A stretch of DNA of 64,000 bases from Bradyrhizobium archetypum (GCF_013114835.1 NZ_JAAVLW010000003.1:62001-126000); one strand, 5' to 3'; shown: positions 6,524 to 17,710, counted from the first letter of the stretch. The notes: generated from the letters alone by a model not told the origin. A program made the numbers and translations.

Positions 6524-9319
6524 TCACGCCGCCGGCTTGGCGACATTGTCCTCCGCGGAGAGCAGATGGATCAGCGCGCTCTTGATCGCGGCCTGACGGG
6601 TCGGCGCGGTGATCTGGGCGCCGAGCAGGTCGGTGACGTAGAACACGTCGCGGGCACGCTCGCCGAAGGTCGCGACGTGGGCGGAGGCGATGTTGAGGTT
6701 GAGCTTCGAGATCGCGGTGGTGAGCTGATACAGCAAGCCCGGGCGGTCGAGGCCGGAAACCTCGATCACGGTGTAGCGGTCCGACCACTGGTTGTTGATG
6801 GTGACCTCGGGCTCGACCACGAAGGCGCGCACCTTGCCGCGGTTGGCCGCCTTGCGCGCCACCACTTCGGGCAGCCGCAACTTGCCCTCAAGCACCTGCT
6901 CGATCATCTCGCCGATGCGGGTGGCGCGCCGTCCCTCGTCCTCGTCGCGGTCGTATTCTCTGGAGATCGCGATGGTATCGAGCGCCAGGCCGTCGGTCGT
7001 GGTGTAGATCTGCGCGTCGACGATGTTGGCGCCGGCAGAGGCACAGGCGCCCGCAATGATCGACAGCAGCCAGGGGTGGTCGGTCGCAAGGATCGTCAGT
7101 TCGGTGACGCCGCGCGCCTCGTCGAAGCCGACATTGATCGCGAGCTTGTGGCCGGCCTGTTCGCTGGCGTGGATGAAGCGCGCCTGGCGGATTTTTCGCT
7201 GCAGGTCGACCTTGAGCCAGTAGGCCGGGTAATGCCGCGCGATATAGGCGTTGAGTTCGGCTTCCGGCCACTCGGTGAAGGCGGCGCGGAATTCGGCCTG
7301 CGCAAGCGCAATGCGCTGCGCGCGGTTTACTTCCGAGAAGCCGCCGGTCAGCACCGGCTCGGTCTCGTAATACAGCGTGCGCAAGAGCTGCGCCTTCCAG
7401 CCGTTCCACACGCCCGGGCCGACGCCCCGGATGTCCGCGGTGGTCAGGATGGTCAGAAGCTTCATCTGCTCGACGGATTGCACGACAGCGGCAAAATTCT
7501 CGATCGTCTTGCGGTCGGAGAGGTCGCGCGATTGCGCCAACGTCGACATCGTCAGATGCTCTTCGATCAGCCACGCCACCAGCTCGGTGTCGCCGGGGGA
7601 AAAGCCGAGCCGCGGGCACAGTCGCCGCGCCACCCTGGCGCCCGCGATCGAATGATCCTCGGGACGGCCCTTGGCGACGTCGTGCAGCAGGGTCGCGATG
7701 TAGATCACCGCGCGATGCTCGGGCTGGATCTTGCGGAACAGGTCGCTCGCGACCGTGAACTCGTCGTTGCCGCCGCGCTCGATCTCCTGCAGGAAGCCGA
7801 TGCAGCGGATCAGGTGCTCGTCCACCGTATAGTGGTGGTACATGTTGAACTGCATCATCGAGACGATCTTGCCGAAGGCGCGGATGAAGTGGCCGAGCAC
7901 GCCGGTCTCGTTCATCCGCCGCAGCACGGTCTCCGCGTCGTTCGACGTCAGGATCTCCATGAACAGCCGGTTGGCTTCCGGATTCTCGCGAAGCTGGATG
8001 TTCACCAGTTTCAGCGAGCGCGTCACCATGCGCATTGCATCGGGATGGAAGGCGAGGTTGTTCTTCTGCGCCAAATGAAAGATCCGGATCAGGTTGACCG
8101 GGTCGTGCTTGAAGACGTCGGGCGCGGCGAGGTTGATGCGGTTGTTGTCGATGATGAAATCGTCGCTGTCGGGCACCCGCCGTCGCTTCGTGCTCGGCCG
8201 CAGCCGCGCCACCATGCGGCTCAGGACCGGCGCGGGCTTGGCCTGCTCGTCTTCCAGCTTGGCGCACAAGATCGCGGTGAGATCGCCGACGTCCTTGGCG
8301 ACCAGGAAGTAGTGCTTCATGAAGCGCTCGACATCCTGCATGCCCGGATGCGAGGTGTAGCCGAGCCGGACCGCGATCTCGCGCTGCATGTCGAACGACA
8401 GCCGCTCCTCGGCGCGGCCCGAGACGAAATGCAGGTTGCAGCGCACCGACCACAGGAAATCGGCGCAGCGGCGGAAGGTGCGGTATTCCTGCGCGTCGAA
8501 CACGCCGCGCTCGACCAGCTCGCCGGTCTCGCGGACGCGGTAGACGTATTTGGCGATCCAGAACAGCGTGTGCAGGTCGCGCAGGCCGCCCTTGCCGTCC
8601 TTGACGTTGGGCTCGACCAGATAGCGCGACTGCCCGGCGCGGCGGTGCCGCTCCTCGCGCTCGGCGAGCTTGGCGGTAACGAATTCGGACGCCGTGCCCT
8701 GCACGACATCCTTGTCGAAGCGGGCGACCAGTTCGTCATAGAGCGGCCGGTCGCCGGTCAGAAATCGCGTCTCCAGGATCGCGGTGCGGATCGTCATGTC
8801 GCCGCGGGCTTGACGGATACATTCGTCGACCGAGCGCGTGGCGTGGCCGACCTTCAAGCCCATGTCCCACAGGCAATAGAGAATTGCTTCGGCGACCTGC
8901 TCGCCCCAGGCGGTCTGCTTGTAGGGCAGGATGAACAACAGATCGATGTCGGACTCCGGCGCCATCAGGCCGCGGCCGTAACCGCCGGTGGCGACCACGG
9001 CCATGCGCTCGGCGCCGGAGGGCACATGCGAGCGATAGAGATGCTGGGTGGCGGCGGAATAGAGGATGCGGATGATTTCGTCCTGCATGAAGCAGAGCCG
9101 CTCGGCGCAGCGGCGGCCGTGGCGATCCTTCAGCAGGACGGCCTGCGCGGTCGCACGCGCCGCGATCATCTCGGCCTTGAGCAATTGCGCCAGCGCCGAG
9201 CGGAACACGTCCTCGCGACCGGCATGTTTTTCGGCAAGTGCATCGACCGCCGCGGTGATCCGCGCGGTATCAAAACGGTCATCCGCGTCGGAGCGGACCT
9301 CAGTCACGACACTGTCCAT
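6524..9319 (-). CDS. glnD: [protein-PII] uridylyltransferase / uridylyl-removing enzyme
   Basis: Bifunctional nitrogen sensor of 931 residues, the usual size. It uridylylates PII proteins when glutamine is low and removes UMP when glutamine is high. The N-terminal nucleotidyltransferase domain has GGYGRG and the metal-binding ESDIDLLFIL. The central HD domain has LLHDVAKG with downstream histidines, which supports the removing activity. Two C-terminal ACT domains (roughly from residue 735 and 845, with HPWLLSIIAGACA and LDRPGLLYQLTTAI) would bind glutamine. The ATG at 9319 fits the family N-terminus. It is transcribed alone; no glnB or glnK is near. Confidence 0.96.
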   Translation of the reverse strand: MDSVVTEVRSDADDRFDTARITAAVDALAEKHAGREDVFRSALAQLLKAEMIAARATAQAVLLKDRHGRRCAERLCFMQDEIIRILYSAATQHLYRSHVPSGAERMAVVATGGYGRGLMAPESDIDLLFILPYKQTAWGEQVAEAILYCLWDMGLKVGHATRSVDECIRQARGDMTIRTAILETRFLTGDRPLYDELVARFDKDVVQGTASEFVTAKLAEREERHRRAGQSRYLVEPNVKDGKGGLRDLHTLFWIAKYVYRVRETGELVERGVFDAQEYRTFRRCADFLWSVRCNLHFVSGRAEERLSFDMQREIAVRLGYTSHPGMQDVERFMKHYFLVAKDVGDLTAILCAKLEDEQAKPAPVLSRMVARLRPSTKRRRVPDSDDFIIDNNRINLAAPDVFKHDPVNLIRIFHLAQKNNLAFHPDAMRMVTRSLKLVNIQLRENPEANRLFMEILTSNDAETVLRRMNETGVLGHFIRAFGKIVSMMQFNMYHHYTVDEHLIRCIGFLQEIERGGNDEFTVASDLFRKIQPEHRAVIYIATLLHDVAKGRPEDHSIAGARVARRLCPRLGFSPGDTELVAWLIEEHLTMSTLAQSRDLSDRKTIENFAAVVQSVEQMKLLTILTTADIRGVGPGVWNGWKAQLLRTLYYETEPVLTGGFSEVNRAQRIALAQAEFRAAFTEWPEAELNAYIARHYPAYWLKVDLQRKIRQARFIHASEQAGHKLAINVGFDEARGVTELTILATDHPWLLSIIAGACASAGANIVDAQIYTTTDGLALDTIAISREYDRDEDEGRRATRIGEMIEQVLEGKLRLPEVVARKAANRGKVRAFVVEPEVTINNQWSDRYTVIEVSGLDRPGLLYQLTTAISKLNLNIASAHVATFGERARDVFYVTDLLGAQITAPTRQAAIKSALIHLLSAEDNVAKPAA

Positions 9320-9527
9320 GATCTATCCCGATATCGGACGGCGCAGGGGCTGTCACGGGCGTTTGCAAGTCGACTTGAGGCTATGCAATGAGGCGGCCGA
9401 ATTCCAGCCCTAACCTGTTGAAAAGATTAAAGTCGGTGAACGGAAAACCGCCCACGCCAGCCACGGTGATGACATGGCATCAATCGCCGACTATACCGGG
9501 ATGCAAAATAAAGTCGGGAGACAGAAC

Positions 9528-10037
9528 ATGGACGCCGCCGAACTTCGCGCGATGCAGGCCCCGATCAAGGAACGCTACAAGTCCGATCCCTCCGCCGCGG
9601 TCATTACCCTGAAAGCCAAGGGCTCGATCGACCGTGACGGCATCGCCTGCAAGGTCGAGACCGGCCGCGCGCTGGCGGTAGCCGGCCTGCACCCGGCGAC
9701 CGGCGGGTCCGGCCTCGAGCTGTGCTCCGGCGACATGCTGCTGGAGGCCCTGGTGGCCTGCGCCGGTGTCACGCTGAAGTCGGTCGCGACCGCCGTCGAA
9801 GTGCCGCTCAGAAGCGGCGTCGTCATCGCCGAGGGCGATCTCGATTTTCGCGGCACGCTCGGCGTCGACAAGGAGGCGCCGGTCGGCTTTCAGGAAATCC
9901 GCCTGCGCTTCGAGGTCGGAACCGACGCACCGCAGGACAAGCTCGACCTGCTGCAGAAGCTGACTGAGCGTTATTGCGTGGTCTATCAGACCATCAAGAA
10001 CGGCCCGAAGGTCACGGTATCGATGAAGCGGGTGTGA
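9528..10037 (+). CDS. OsmC family protein
   Basis: Protein of 169 residues of the OsmC/Ohr fold, a group that reduces organic hydroperoxides through a pair of cysteines. The motif LCSGDMLLEALVACAGVTL holds the second conserved cysteine (in VACAGVT), and the first may be the Cys in GLELCSGD, which differs from classic Ohr spacing. It may therefore be a general OsmC-like protein rather than a dedicated peroxidase. I chose the ATG at 9528 because GGGAG lies about six bases upstream; an earlier ATG at 9501 or 9474 is possible. It stands between glnD and a membrane protein gene, with a repeat element behind it. Confidence 0.8.
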   Translation: MDAAELRAMQAPIKERYKSDPSAAVITLKAKGSIDRDGIACKVETGRALAVAGLHPATGGSGLELCSGDMLLEALVACAGVTLKSVATAVEVPLRSGVVIAEGDLDFRGTLGVDKEAPVGFQEIRLRFEVGTDAPQDKLDLLQKLTERYCVVYQTIKNGPKVTVSMKRV

Positions 10038-10043
10038 TCGCTT

Positions 10044-10206
10044 TCACCCTGCCCTGGAGGGGGAGTGTCCACGCGCGTGCTACGGGCGGCGGGGTGGGGT
10101 GACGTCTCTCCCCAGCCAACAGTGCCCGAGTTGAGAGATCACCCCACCCCGTCTCGCATTTCGCTACGCTCATGCGGACCGACCCTCCCCCTGCAGGGGA
10201 GGGTAA
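10044..10206. repeat. intergenic inverted repeat, family B copy 1
   Basis: An element with outer arms rich in C and G: CCCTGCCCTGGAGGGGGAG at the left and the matching CCCTCCCCCTGCAGGGGAGGG-like segment at the right, with inner arms around GGGGTGGGGTGA and TCACCCCACCCC. It fills the gap between the OsmC gene and the membrane protein gene. A second copy of the same plan is at 20014-20147. Confidence 0.7.
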
Positions 10207-10210
10207 GAGA

Positions 10211-11011
10211 ATGCAAATGCCCCCCGAACTCGCCTTCATCCTCACGCTCGGCCTGCGCATGGCGATCACCGCGGCATTCGTGGTGACGGCTTCCATCGTC
10301 ACCGAACGCTCAGGCCCCGTCATCGGCGCGCTGATCGCGACGCTGCCGATTTCGGCGGGGCCGTCCTACGTATTCCTCGCGCTCGACCATGACGCAGCCT
10401 TCATCGCCGAGGGCGCGCTGGCGAGTCTGCCGATCAACGCCGCGACGATCTTCCTGGCGCTGATCTACGTCGTGCTGGCGCAGCGTCATGGCGCGTTGCT
10501 CAGTTGCCTCGCGGCCGTCGCCGTATGGCTGGCGCTTGCCACGATCATCCGCTCCGTGCAGTGGTCGCTCATCGGCGGCGTGATCGCGAACGTCATCGCC
10601 TACGCCATCTGCGTGCCGCTGCTCGCCCGCTACCGCCACGCCAAAATGCCGCCGATCCGGCGCCGCTGGTACGACATTCCACTGCGGGCCTCGCTGGTCG
10701 CGACGCTGGTGGCGACTGTGGTCACCAGCTCGAGCTGGGTCGGTCCGAAGGTCAGCGGCATGATCGCGCTGTTCCCGATTGTGTTCACCTCCATGATGCT
10801 GATCCTGCATCCCCGCATCGGCGGCCCACCGACGGCTGCCGTGCTCGCCAACAGCGCCTGGGGATTGATCGGGCTCGGCATTGCGATCGCGGTGCTGCAT
10901 GTCGCGGCGCTGCAGTTCGGCTCGGCGATCGCGCTGAGCCTGGCACTGGCGACGTGTATCGGTTGGAATCTGAGCCTGTGGTGGCTCGGGCGGAGGAAGG
11001 CGGCGCATTAG
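10211..11011 (+). CDS. integral membrane protein, unknown function
   Basis: Protein of 266 residues, with about eight hydrophobic helices. The N-terminal half contains TERSGPVIGALIATLPISAGPSYVF, and the second half repeats a similar pattern (GPKVSGMIALFPIVFTSMML), so it may be an internal duplication of a four-helix unit, as found in small transporter families. A polar loop with RYRHAKMPPIRRRW lies between the halves. I start it at the ATG at 10211 after GGGTAAGAG; a second ATG follows at 10217. No substrate can be named. It lies alone between two repeat elements. Confidence 0.7.
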   Translation: MQMPPELAFILTLGLRMAITAAFVVTASIVTERSGPVIGALIATLPISAGPSYVFLALDHDAAFIAEGALASLPINAATIFLALIYVVLAQRHGALLSCLAAVAVWLALATIIRSVQWSLIGGVIANVIAYAICVPLLARYRHAKMPPIRRRWYDIPLRASLVATLVATVVTSSSWVGPKVSGMIALFPIVFTSMMLILHPRIGGPPTAAVLANSAWGLIGLGIAIAVLHVAALQFGSAIALSLALATCIGWNLSLWWLGRRKAAH

Positions 11012-11015
11012 CCAC

Positions 11016-11096
11016 CGTCATGGCGAGCGAAGCGAAGCAATCCATTCCCTCCGCGCATGCGGATAGGTGGATTGCTTCGCTGCGCTCACAATGACG
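11016..11096. repeat. intergenic inverted repeat, family A copy 2
   Basis: Shorter copy of the family seen at 6388. Left arm CGTCATGGCGAGCGAAGCGA, then GCAATCCATT; right side TGGATTGCTTCGCTGCGCTC and ACAATGACG. It lies between two converging genes (the membrane protein and mutS), starting only five bases after the stop codon of the former, so it could also act as a transcription barrier. Confidence 0.82.
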
Positions 11097-11107
11097 GGGC
11101 GAGAGTC

Positions 11108-13843
11108 TCACCCCTTGGGAAGCTTCGCCTTCAGCGCATACAACGCCTCCAGCGCCTCGCGCGGCGACATCTCGTCGGGATGTAGCGCCTTCACCGCTTC
11201 CATCAATTGCTCCGCTTCGCTCGGCGGCGCAGCTTCCACGGCGGCGCGGGAGGGGACGGCGAACAGCGGCAGATCGTCGACGAGGGCACGGGCGGTCTGG
11301 CCGCGATCCTGCGCCTCGAGCTTTGCAAGCACCGACTTGGCGCGCGCGATCACCGCCGGTGGAAGCCCTGCGAGCTTGGCGACCTGGATGCCGTAGGAAC
11401 GATCAGCCGAGCCGGGAAGCACCTCGTGCAGGAACACAACGTCGCCCTGCCACTCCTTCACGCGCACGGTAGCGTTGAACATCCGCGGCAGCTTGGCCGA
11501 AAGCGCGGTCAGCTCATGATAGTGCGTGGCGAACAGCGCGCGGCAGCGGTTGGCTTCGTGCAGATGCTCGATCGCAGCCCATGCGATCGACAGGCCATCG
11601 AAGGTCGCGGTGCCACGGCCGATTTCGTCGAGAATAACCAGCGAGCGCGCGCTGGCCTGGTTGAGGATCACGGCGGTCTCGACCATCTCGACCATGAAGG
11701 TCGAACGTCCGCGCGCGAGGTCGTCGGCGGCGCCGACGCGCGAGAACAGCCGGTCGACGACGCCGATCCGCGCACGTGACGCCGGCACGTAGGAGCCGAT
11801 CTGCGCCATCAGCGCGATCAGCGCGTTCTGCCGCAGGAAAGTCGATTTGCCCGCCATGTTCGGGCCGGTGATCAGCCAGATCTGGCCGGACTTCTGCGCC
11901 GGTCCCGGCGACAGGTCGCAGGCATTGGCGATGAATGGCTGGCCGTCGCGCCTCAATGCCTGTTCGACCACGGGATGCCGGCCGCCTTCGACCGCGAAGC
12001 CGAGCGAGCCGTCGACCTCGGGCCGCACGTAATTGTCGTCGACCGCAAGCTTTGCCAGCGCGGTCGCGACATCCAGCATCGCAAACGCATGCGCTGCGGC
12101 GCGCAGGTCGTCACTGGCGGCAAGCGCCATGGCGCAGAGCCGGTCGAAGATTTCCAGCTCCAGATTGAGCGCGCGGTCGCCGGCATTGGCGATCTTGGCC
12201 TCGGTCTCGCCGAGCTCGGCCGTCGTGAAGCGAACCTGGCCCGCCAGGGTCTGGCGATGGATGAAGGTCGCGTTCAGCGGCGGCGCCATCAGCTTGTCGC
12301 CATGCTGCGCCGTGACCTCGACGAAATAGCCGAGCACGTTGTTGTGACGAATCTTGAGCGCCTTGATGCCGGTGTCCTCGGCGTAGCGTGCCTGCATCGC
12401 GGCAACGACGAGACGGGAGGCGTCACGCAGGTTACGGCTCTCGTCGAGCGCGGCCTCATAGCCCTCGCGGATGAAGCCGCCGTCGCGCTTGATCAGCGGC
12501 AGTTGATCGCCGAGTGCGCGTTCAAATTCGCGCGCGAGATCGCGCGAGGGGCGGCGCAGCGCGTCCATCACGGCAATGATTTCGGATGGTGCGGCTTCGA
12601 GCTGCGCGAGGCGCGCCAGCGCCTGGCCTGCCGCGAGGATGCCGTCGCGCAAGGCGGCAAGATCACGGGGGCCGCCGCGTCCGACCGATAGCCGCGCGAG
12701 CGCGCGCGACATGTCAGGAGCGGCGCGCAGCGTGGTTCGGATATCGTCGCGCGCGGCGCTGTCGGCAACGAATGTCGCAATCGCATCCAGCCGCCTAGCG
12801 ATGGCCGCGCTGTCGATGAGTGGAGCGGCGAGCCGCTGCGCCAGGAGCCGCGAGCCGGCGGCAGTGATGGTGCAATCGATCGCGTCAAGCAGCGATCCGC
12901 GCCGCTCGCCGGCGAGCGTCCGGGTCAGTTCGAGATTGGCGCGGGTGGCGGGATCGATCGCCATCGTGGTGCCGGCGGCCTCGCGCGAGGGCGGCGACAG
13001 CGGCGGACGTTTGCCGACCTGGGTGCGGTCGATATAGGTGACGGCGGCGGCGGCCGCAGTCGCCTCCAGCCGCGACATCGCGGCAAGGCCATCCATGGTG
13101 GCGACCGCGAAATAGTCGCACAGTCGTCGCTCGGCGGTGCCGCTGTCGAAGACGTCGCGGGTCAGCGGCGTGACCGAAGGTAGTTCGCGCAACAGCGGCC
13201 CAAGGTCAGCATCGCCATAAAGCGCGTCGGTGACGATCGCCTCGTTCGGGTTGATCCGCGCCAGCGTCGCCGCGAGTTCCGCGGTCGAGCATTCCGTGAC
13301 CATGAATTCGGACGTGGAGATATCGATCCAGGCGAGCCCGATGCGGTCACCACCGGCGGAGGCGCGGGCGCGCGCGATTGCCAGGAGGTAGTTGTTGGTG
13401 CGGGCATCGAGCAGCGTATCCTCGGTCAGCGTGCCCGGCGTCACCAGCCGCACCACGCCGCGCCGGACCACGCTCTTGTTGCCGCGGGCCCGCGCCGCGG
13501 CCGGATCCTCGGTCTGCTCGCACACCGCAACGCGGTGGCCGGCATTGATCAGGCGGTGCAGATAGTCCTCGGAGCGCTCCACCGGCACGCCGCACATCGG
13601 GATATCAATACCTTGATGCTTGCCGCGCTTGGTCAGCACGATGCCGAGCGCTTTCGAGGCGATCTCGGCGTCCTCGAAGAACAGCTCGTAGAAATCGCCC
13701 ATCCGGTAGAACAGCAGGAGCCCGGGATGGGCCGCCTTGATCTCGAGGTATTGTTCCATCATCGGCGTGATGCGCGAAGGCGCGTCGGTCGCCGGCGGGG
13801 CCTCGGGAGCTGCGGGGGAGGGGATGGATTGCTGGATGGTCAT
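11108..13843 (-). CDS. mutS: DNA mismatch repair protein MutS
   Basis: Mismatch recognition ATPase of 911 residues, the normal length for alphaproteobacteria. Domain I shows the mismatch-probing Phe-x-Glu in [11 protein letters not shown] near residue 50. The C-terminal ATPase has Walker A in [13 protein letters not shown], the signature and Walker B region in [16 protein letters not shown], and the conserved ATHYHELT. The last 50 residues, with LFAVPSRAA and an acidic helical end, would hold the tetramerisation region. It acts with MutL on replication errors; mutL is not in the window. Transcribed alone from a gap of 230 bases shared with pcaF. Confidence 0.97.
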   Translation of the reverse strand: MTIQQSIPSPAAPEAPPATDAPSRITPMMEQYLEIKAAHPGLLLFYRMGDFYELFFEDAEIASKALGIVLTKRGKHQGIDIPMCGVPVERSEDYLHRLINAGHRVAVCEQTEDPAAARARGNKSVVRRGVVRLVTPGTLTEDTLLDARTNNYLLAIARARASAGGDRIGLAWIDISTSEFMVTECSTAELAATLARINPNEAIVTDALYGDADLGPLLRELPSVTPLTRDVFDSGTAERRLCDYFAVATMDGLAAMSRLEATAAAAAVTYIDRTQVGKRPPLSPPSREAAGTTMAIDPATRANLELTRTLAGERRGSLLDAIDCTITAAGSRLLAQRLAAPLIDSAAIARRLDAIATFVADSAARDDIRTTLRAAPDMSRALARLSVGRGGPRDLAALRDGILAAGQALARLAQLEAAPSEIIAVMDALRRPSRDLAREFERALGDQLPLIKRDGGFIREGYEAALDESRNLRDASRLVVAAMQARYAEDTGIKALKIRHNNVLGYFVEVTAQHGDKLMAPPLNATFIHRQTLAGQVRFTTAELGETEAKIANAGDRALNLELEIFDRLCAMALAASDDLRAAAHAFAMLDVATALAKLAVDDNYVRPEVDGSLGFAVEGGRHPVVEQALRRDGQPFIANACDLSPGPAQKSGQIWLITGPNMAGKSTFLRQNALIALMAQIGSYVPASRARIGVVDRLFSRVGAADDLARGRSTFMVEMVETAVILNQASARSLVILDEIGRGTATFDGLSIAWAAIEHLHEANRCRALFATHYHELTALSAKLPRMFNATVRVKEWQGDVVFLHEVLPGSADRSYGIQVAKLAGLPPAVIARAKSVLAKLEAQDRGQTARALVDDLPLFAVPSRAAVEAAPPSEAEQLMEAVKALHPDEMSPREALEALYALKAKLPKG

Positions 13844-14073
13844 GCGGGCGGCAAACTACAAAATTTCGCCGCCCGGTCCTATTCCCATACCTGCGTTGTC
13901 AGAGTTTTCCACGCCCGGCGGCGCTCAGCCGATCATACGCCCGGAGCATGACGGCCCTCCGCGAAAGCACCGCAGGGGAACGCTGCCTCAATTGACCTGC
14001 CGCGGGCGCGCTCCTAAAACTCGCCATCAAATCCGGGTCAACGCCTAAAGCACGGCATTCAGGGAGAGATTCT

Positions 14074-15282
<1,209 letters not shown>

Positions 15283-15290
15283 GACAGCTA

Positions 15291-15322
15291 TTTGGGAGAG
15301 CGAAAAACAACGCTTTCCCAAA
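15291..15322 (+). terminator. strong hairpin after pcaF, probable terminator
   Basis: TTTGGGAGAGCG pairs with CGCTTTCCCAAA over 12 positions with one G-T pair, around a loop of eight (AAAAACAA). It begins eight bases after the pcaF stop. The run of T after it is poor (TTAGTTATGT), so efficiency is uncertain. It suggests that pcaHG has its own promoter. Confidence 0.65.
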
Positions 15323-15326
15323 TTAG

Positions 15327-15339
15327 TTATGTCATATAA
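15327..15339. promoter_or_regulatory. candidate LysR-type operator upstream of pcaH
   Basis: TTATGTCATATAA has inverted ends TTAT and ATAA and fits the T-N11-A core of LysR-type sites. It lies 77 bases before the pcaH start, a usual place for such a site. A related T-N11-A palindrome stands at 17707-17721 in front of aroE. The LysR gene at 16772 is the obvious candidate to bind both. Binding is inferred. Confidence 0.4.
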
Positions 15340-15364
15340 TGATCTGGCGGCGCCACTGGCGACG

Positions 15365-15381
15365 AAATCGTAAAACGATTT
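15365..15381. repeat. 17-base inverted repeat in the pcaH leader
   Basis: AAATCGT and ACGATTT, seven-base perfect arms around AAA, end 34 bases before the pcaH ATG. It may be an operator, a leader hairpin or a fragment of a dispersed repeat; the sequence does not decide. Confidence 0.4.
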
Positions 15382-15415
15382 TGCGCTGATTGCGCGATGC
15401 GAGGAGGAATTCGTC

Positions 15416-16117
15416 ATGACATTGGTCTATCCAGTGCAAAGTCTCGCGGCGCATCCGCCGCGGCTGTCTCCCGCCTACAAGAGCACGGTCAAGCGCTCGC
15501 CCACCAAGCCGCTGATTCCGATGCGGCACACGCTGTCGGAACTGACCGGGCCGGTCTATGGCCACGAGACGGTGCGCGAAGGCGATCACGACCTCACCAT
15601 CCACGGCAAGGGCGAGCCGATTGGCGAGCGCATCATCGTGCACGGCCATGTGCTCGATGAGGATGGCCGCGGCGTGCCGAACGCGCTGGTCGAGCTGTGG
15701 CAGGCCAATTCCTGCGGCCGCTATGTCCACGTCGTGGACCAGCATCCCGCGCCGCTCGATCCGAATTTCACCGGCGCCGGCCGCGCACAAACCGATGCGC
15801 AAGGCTATTACCGCTTCGTCACCATCAAGCCCGGGGCTTACCCTTGGGGCAATCACCACAATGCCTGGCGTCCCGCGCACATCCACTTCTCGGTGTTCGG
15901 CCACGCCTTCGTCTCGCGCCTGGTGACCCAGATGTATTTCCCGGGCGATCCGCTATTCCTGTTCGATCCGATCTTCAACTCGGTCACCGACGAGAAGGCG
16001 CGCAACCGGATGATCTCGTCATTCGATCTGGAGAACACCAAGCCGGATTGGGCGCTGTGCTACCGCTTCAATATTGTGCTGCGCGGGCGCAACGCCACGC
16101 CGATGGAGAACAGTTAA
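15416..16117 (+). CDS. pcaH: protocatechuate 3,4-dioxygenase beta subunit
   Basis: Catalytic subunit of the intradiol ring-cleaving enzyme that turns protocatechuate into 3-carboxy-cis,cis-muconate. Length 233 residues, as usual. The non-haem Fe(III) ligands are visible: a Tyr in GRYVHVVDQHPAP, a Tyr in PGAYPWGNHHNAWRP and the two His of PAHIHFSVFG. The N-terminus has the beta-subunit linker RLSPAYKSTVKRSP. The ATG at 15416 follows GAGGAGG. The alpha-subunit gene starts on the base after this stop codon, so the two subunits are made together. Confidence 0.97.
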   Translation: MTLVYPVQSLAAHPPRLSPAYKSTVKRSPTKPLIPMRHTLSELTGPVYGHETVREGDHDLTIHGKGEPIGERIIVHGHVLDEDGRGVPNALVELWQANSCGRYVHVVDQHPAPLDPNFTGAGRAQTDAQGYYRFVTIKPGAYPWGNHHNAWRPAHIHFSVFGHAFVSRLVTQMYFPGDPLFLFDPIFNSVTDEKARNRMISSFDLENTKPDWALCYRFNIVLRGRNATPMENS

Positions 16118-16723
16118 GTGCCACAGACCAAGCCGGACGGCATCACCCCGTCGCAGACCGTCGGTCCCTATTTCGCCTATGGCCTGACCCCGAACGGCAA
16201 ATACGACTGGAACGATGCGTTCAACAACAATCTGGTGACGCCGGACACCTCGGGCGAGCGCATTCGCGTCGAGGGCACGGTGTTTGATGGCGACGGCGCG
16301 CCGGTCGTCGATTGCATGCTGGAGATCTGGCAGGCGGACGCGCAGGGCCGCTTTTCCGACCCGCAGGACAAGCGAGCGCTGCCGAACTCCAGCTTCAAGG
16401 GCTTCGGTCGTATCGGCACCGATGCGAAGGGAGCGTATGCCTTCGACACCATCAAGCCGGGCGTTGTGCCCGATCCCGACGGCAAGCCACAGGCGCCGCA
16501 TATCCTCCTCGCGGTCTATGCGCGCGGCATGCTGCTGCACCTGTACTCGCGGATCTATTTCGACGGCGAGGCTGCCAACGCGACGGATCCCGTGCTGGCG
16601 CTGGTGCCGGCCGATCGCCGGTCGACGCTGATCGCGACGCGGCAGCCGGGTAACGGCAATCCGGTCTATCGCTTCGACATCCATCTGCAGGGCGACGAAG
16701 AGACGGTATTTTTTGACGTGTAG
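16118..16723 (+). CDS. pcaG: protocatechuate 3,4-dioxygenase alpha subunit
   Basis: Partner subunit of PcaH, 201 residues. It has the family start PSQTVGPYFAYGL, the DCMLEIWQADAQGRF strand that shapes the active-site pocket, and RIGTDAKGAYAFDTIKPG. It lacks the full set of iron ligands, as expected for alpha subunits. The start is GTG at 16118, directly after the TAA of pcaH with no gap, so translation is coupled. The LysR regulator gene follows 48 bases later on the same strand. Confidence 0.96.
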   Translation: MPQTKPDGITPSQTVGPYFAYGLTPNGKYDWNDAFNNNLVTPDTSGERIRVEGTVFDGDGAPVVDCMLEIWQADAQGRFSDPQDKRALPNSSFKGFGRIGTDAKGAYAFDTIKPGVVPDPDGKPQAPHILLAVYARGMLLHLYSRIYFDGEAANATDPVLALVPADRRSTLIATRQPGNGNPVYRFDIHLQGDEETVFFDV

Positions 16724-16771
16724 TCGAAACGACACGGCAAACGAGGCCGCACGACAGGCAAGACTTCGCAC

Positions 16772-17710
16772 ATGATGACGCTTCGCCAAGTCGAGGTGAT
16801 CCGCGCCGTGATGGTGACCGGCACGATCGGCGGCGCGGCGAGGCTGCTGAACGTGTCGGCGCCCGGCATCAGCCGGCTGGTGAAGTATACCGAGAAGTCG
16901 CTCGGCGTCCGCTTCTTCCAGCGTCAGAACGGACGCTATTTCCCGACGCCTGAAGCGCGCAACATCTTCGAGCAGATCAACGGCGTCTATGAGAAGATGG
17001 ATGATCTCTCCGAGATCATCTCCAAGATCGGACGTGGCGACCTGTCCGAATTGCGTATCGGCTCGGTGCCGAGCATCTCGCAGGTGATGGTGCCGCGCGC
17101 GATCGAGCGCGTGCGACGCCGCTATCCCGAACTGCGGATCGACATCAACATCCTCAAGATCGAGGAAGCGGTCGACTATCTGTTGCTCGGCCGTGGCGAT
17201 TGCGTCGCCATGAGCTACCGGCTCGAGCATCCCGGCCTCGACTTACTGCCGCTGGCGTCGGGCGAATTGTACTGCATCGTGCCGGCCGCGCACGAGCTTG
17301 CCGGGTGCAAGCAGGTCTCGGCCAAGGAGATCATCCGCTATCCCCTGATCGGGATCGATCCCAACGATCCCTATGGACGGATCATGGCGGAGATATTTGC
17401 GCGCAACAAACTCGGCTACGACATCACCATCCGCGCGCGCTTCGGCACCACCGTGTGTGCGCTGGTCAAGGCCGGCCTCGGTATTGCCGTGATCGACCAG
17501 TTCACCGTCGCCCATGGCGGCTATCCCGGCATTGAGCTGCTTAAAATCGTCGAGCCGACTCGGTTCGACACTTACATCGCAGTGAAGCGCGGCGCGCCGC
17601 TGTCGCTTCACATCGAGTATTTTATCGAATGCCTGCGCTCGGAAATGCGCGCCGTGGGGCCGGGCAAGACAGCGCCCCGAAAGCCCGATTCCAGGTCGCG
17701 CAAGAAATAA
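16772..17710 (+). CDS. LysR-family transcriptional regulator of the catabolic island
   Basis: Regulator of 312 residues. The N-terminal winged helix-turn-helix is seen in RQVEVIRAVMVTGTIGGAARLLNVSAPGISRLVKY, written here in parts: RQVEVIRAVM, then GGAARLLNVSAPGISRLVKY. The effector domain spans about 92-295, with LRIGSVPSISQVMVPRAI at its start. The basic tail ends in RSRKK. It sits between pcaG and aroE and is co-directional with both, so it is likely the regulator of protocatechuate or shikimate use. It is not clearly PcaQ: the N-terminal domain is closer to the NocR/OccR style of LysR protein. An MM start leaves the ATG at 16775 as an alternative. Possible binding sites are listed at 15327 and 17707. 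Confidence 0.88.
   Translation: MMTLRQVEVIRAVMVTGTIGGAARLLNVSAPGISRLVKYTEKSLGVRFFQRQNGRYFPTPEARNIFEQINGVYEKMDDLSEIISKIGRGDLSELRIGSVPSISQVMVPRAIERVRRRYPELRIDINILKIEEAVDYLLLGRGDCVAMSYRLEHPGLDLLPLASGELYCIVPAAHELAGCKQVSAKEIIRYPLIGIDPNDPYGRIMAEIFARNKLGYDITIRARFGTTVCALVKAGLGIAVIDQFTVAHGGYPGIELLKIVEPTRFDTYIAVKRGAPLSLHIEYFIECLRSEMRAVGPGKTAPRKPDSRSRKK

Noticed and set aside
6377..9391. A 1004-residue open frame on the plus strand, antisense to glnD
   Set aside because: It mirrors glnD, which shows all family motifs. Long antisense frames arise in GC-rich genes from codon bias. Its product is rich in Arg, Asp, His and Val without domain marks.
16019..17230. A 403-residue open frame on the minus strand across pcaG and the LysR gene
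   Set aside because: It runs against two recognised genes and has the composition of a shadow frame.
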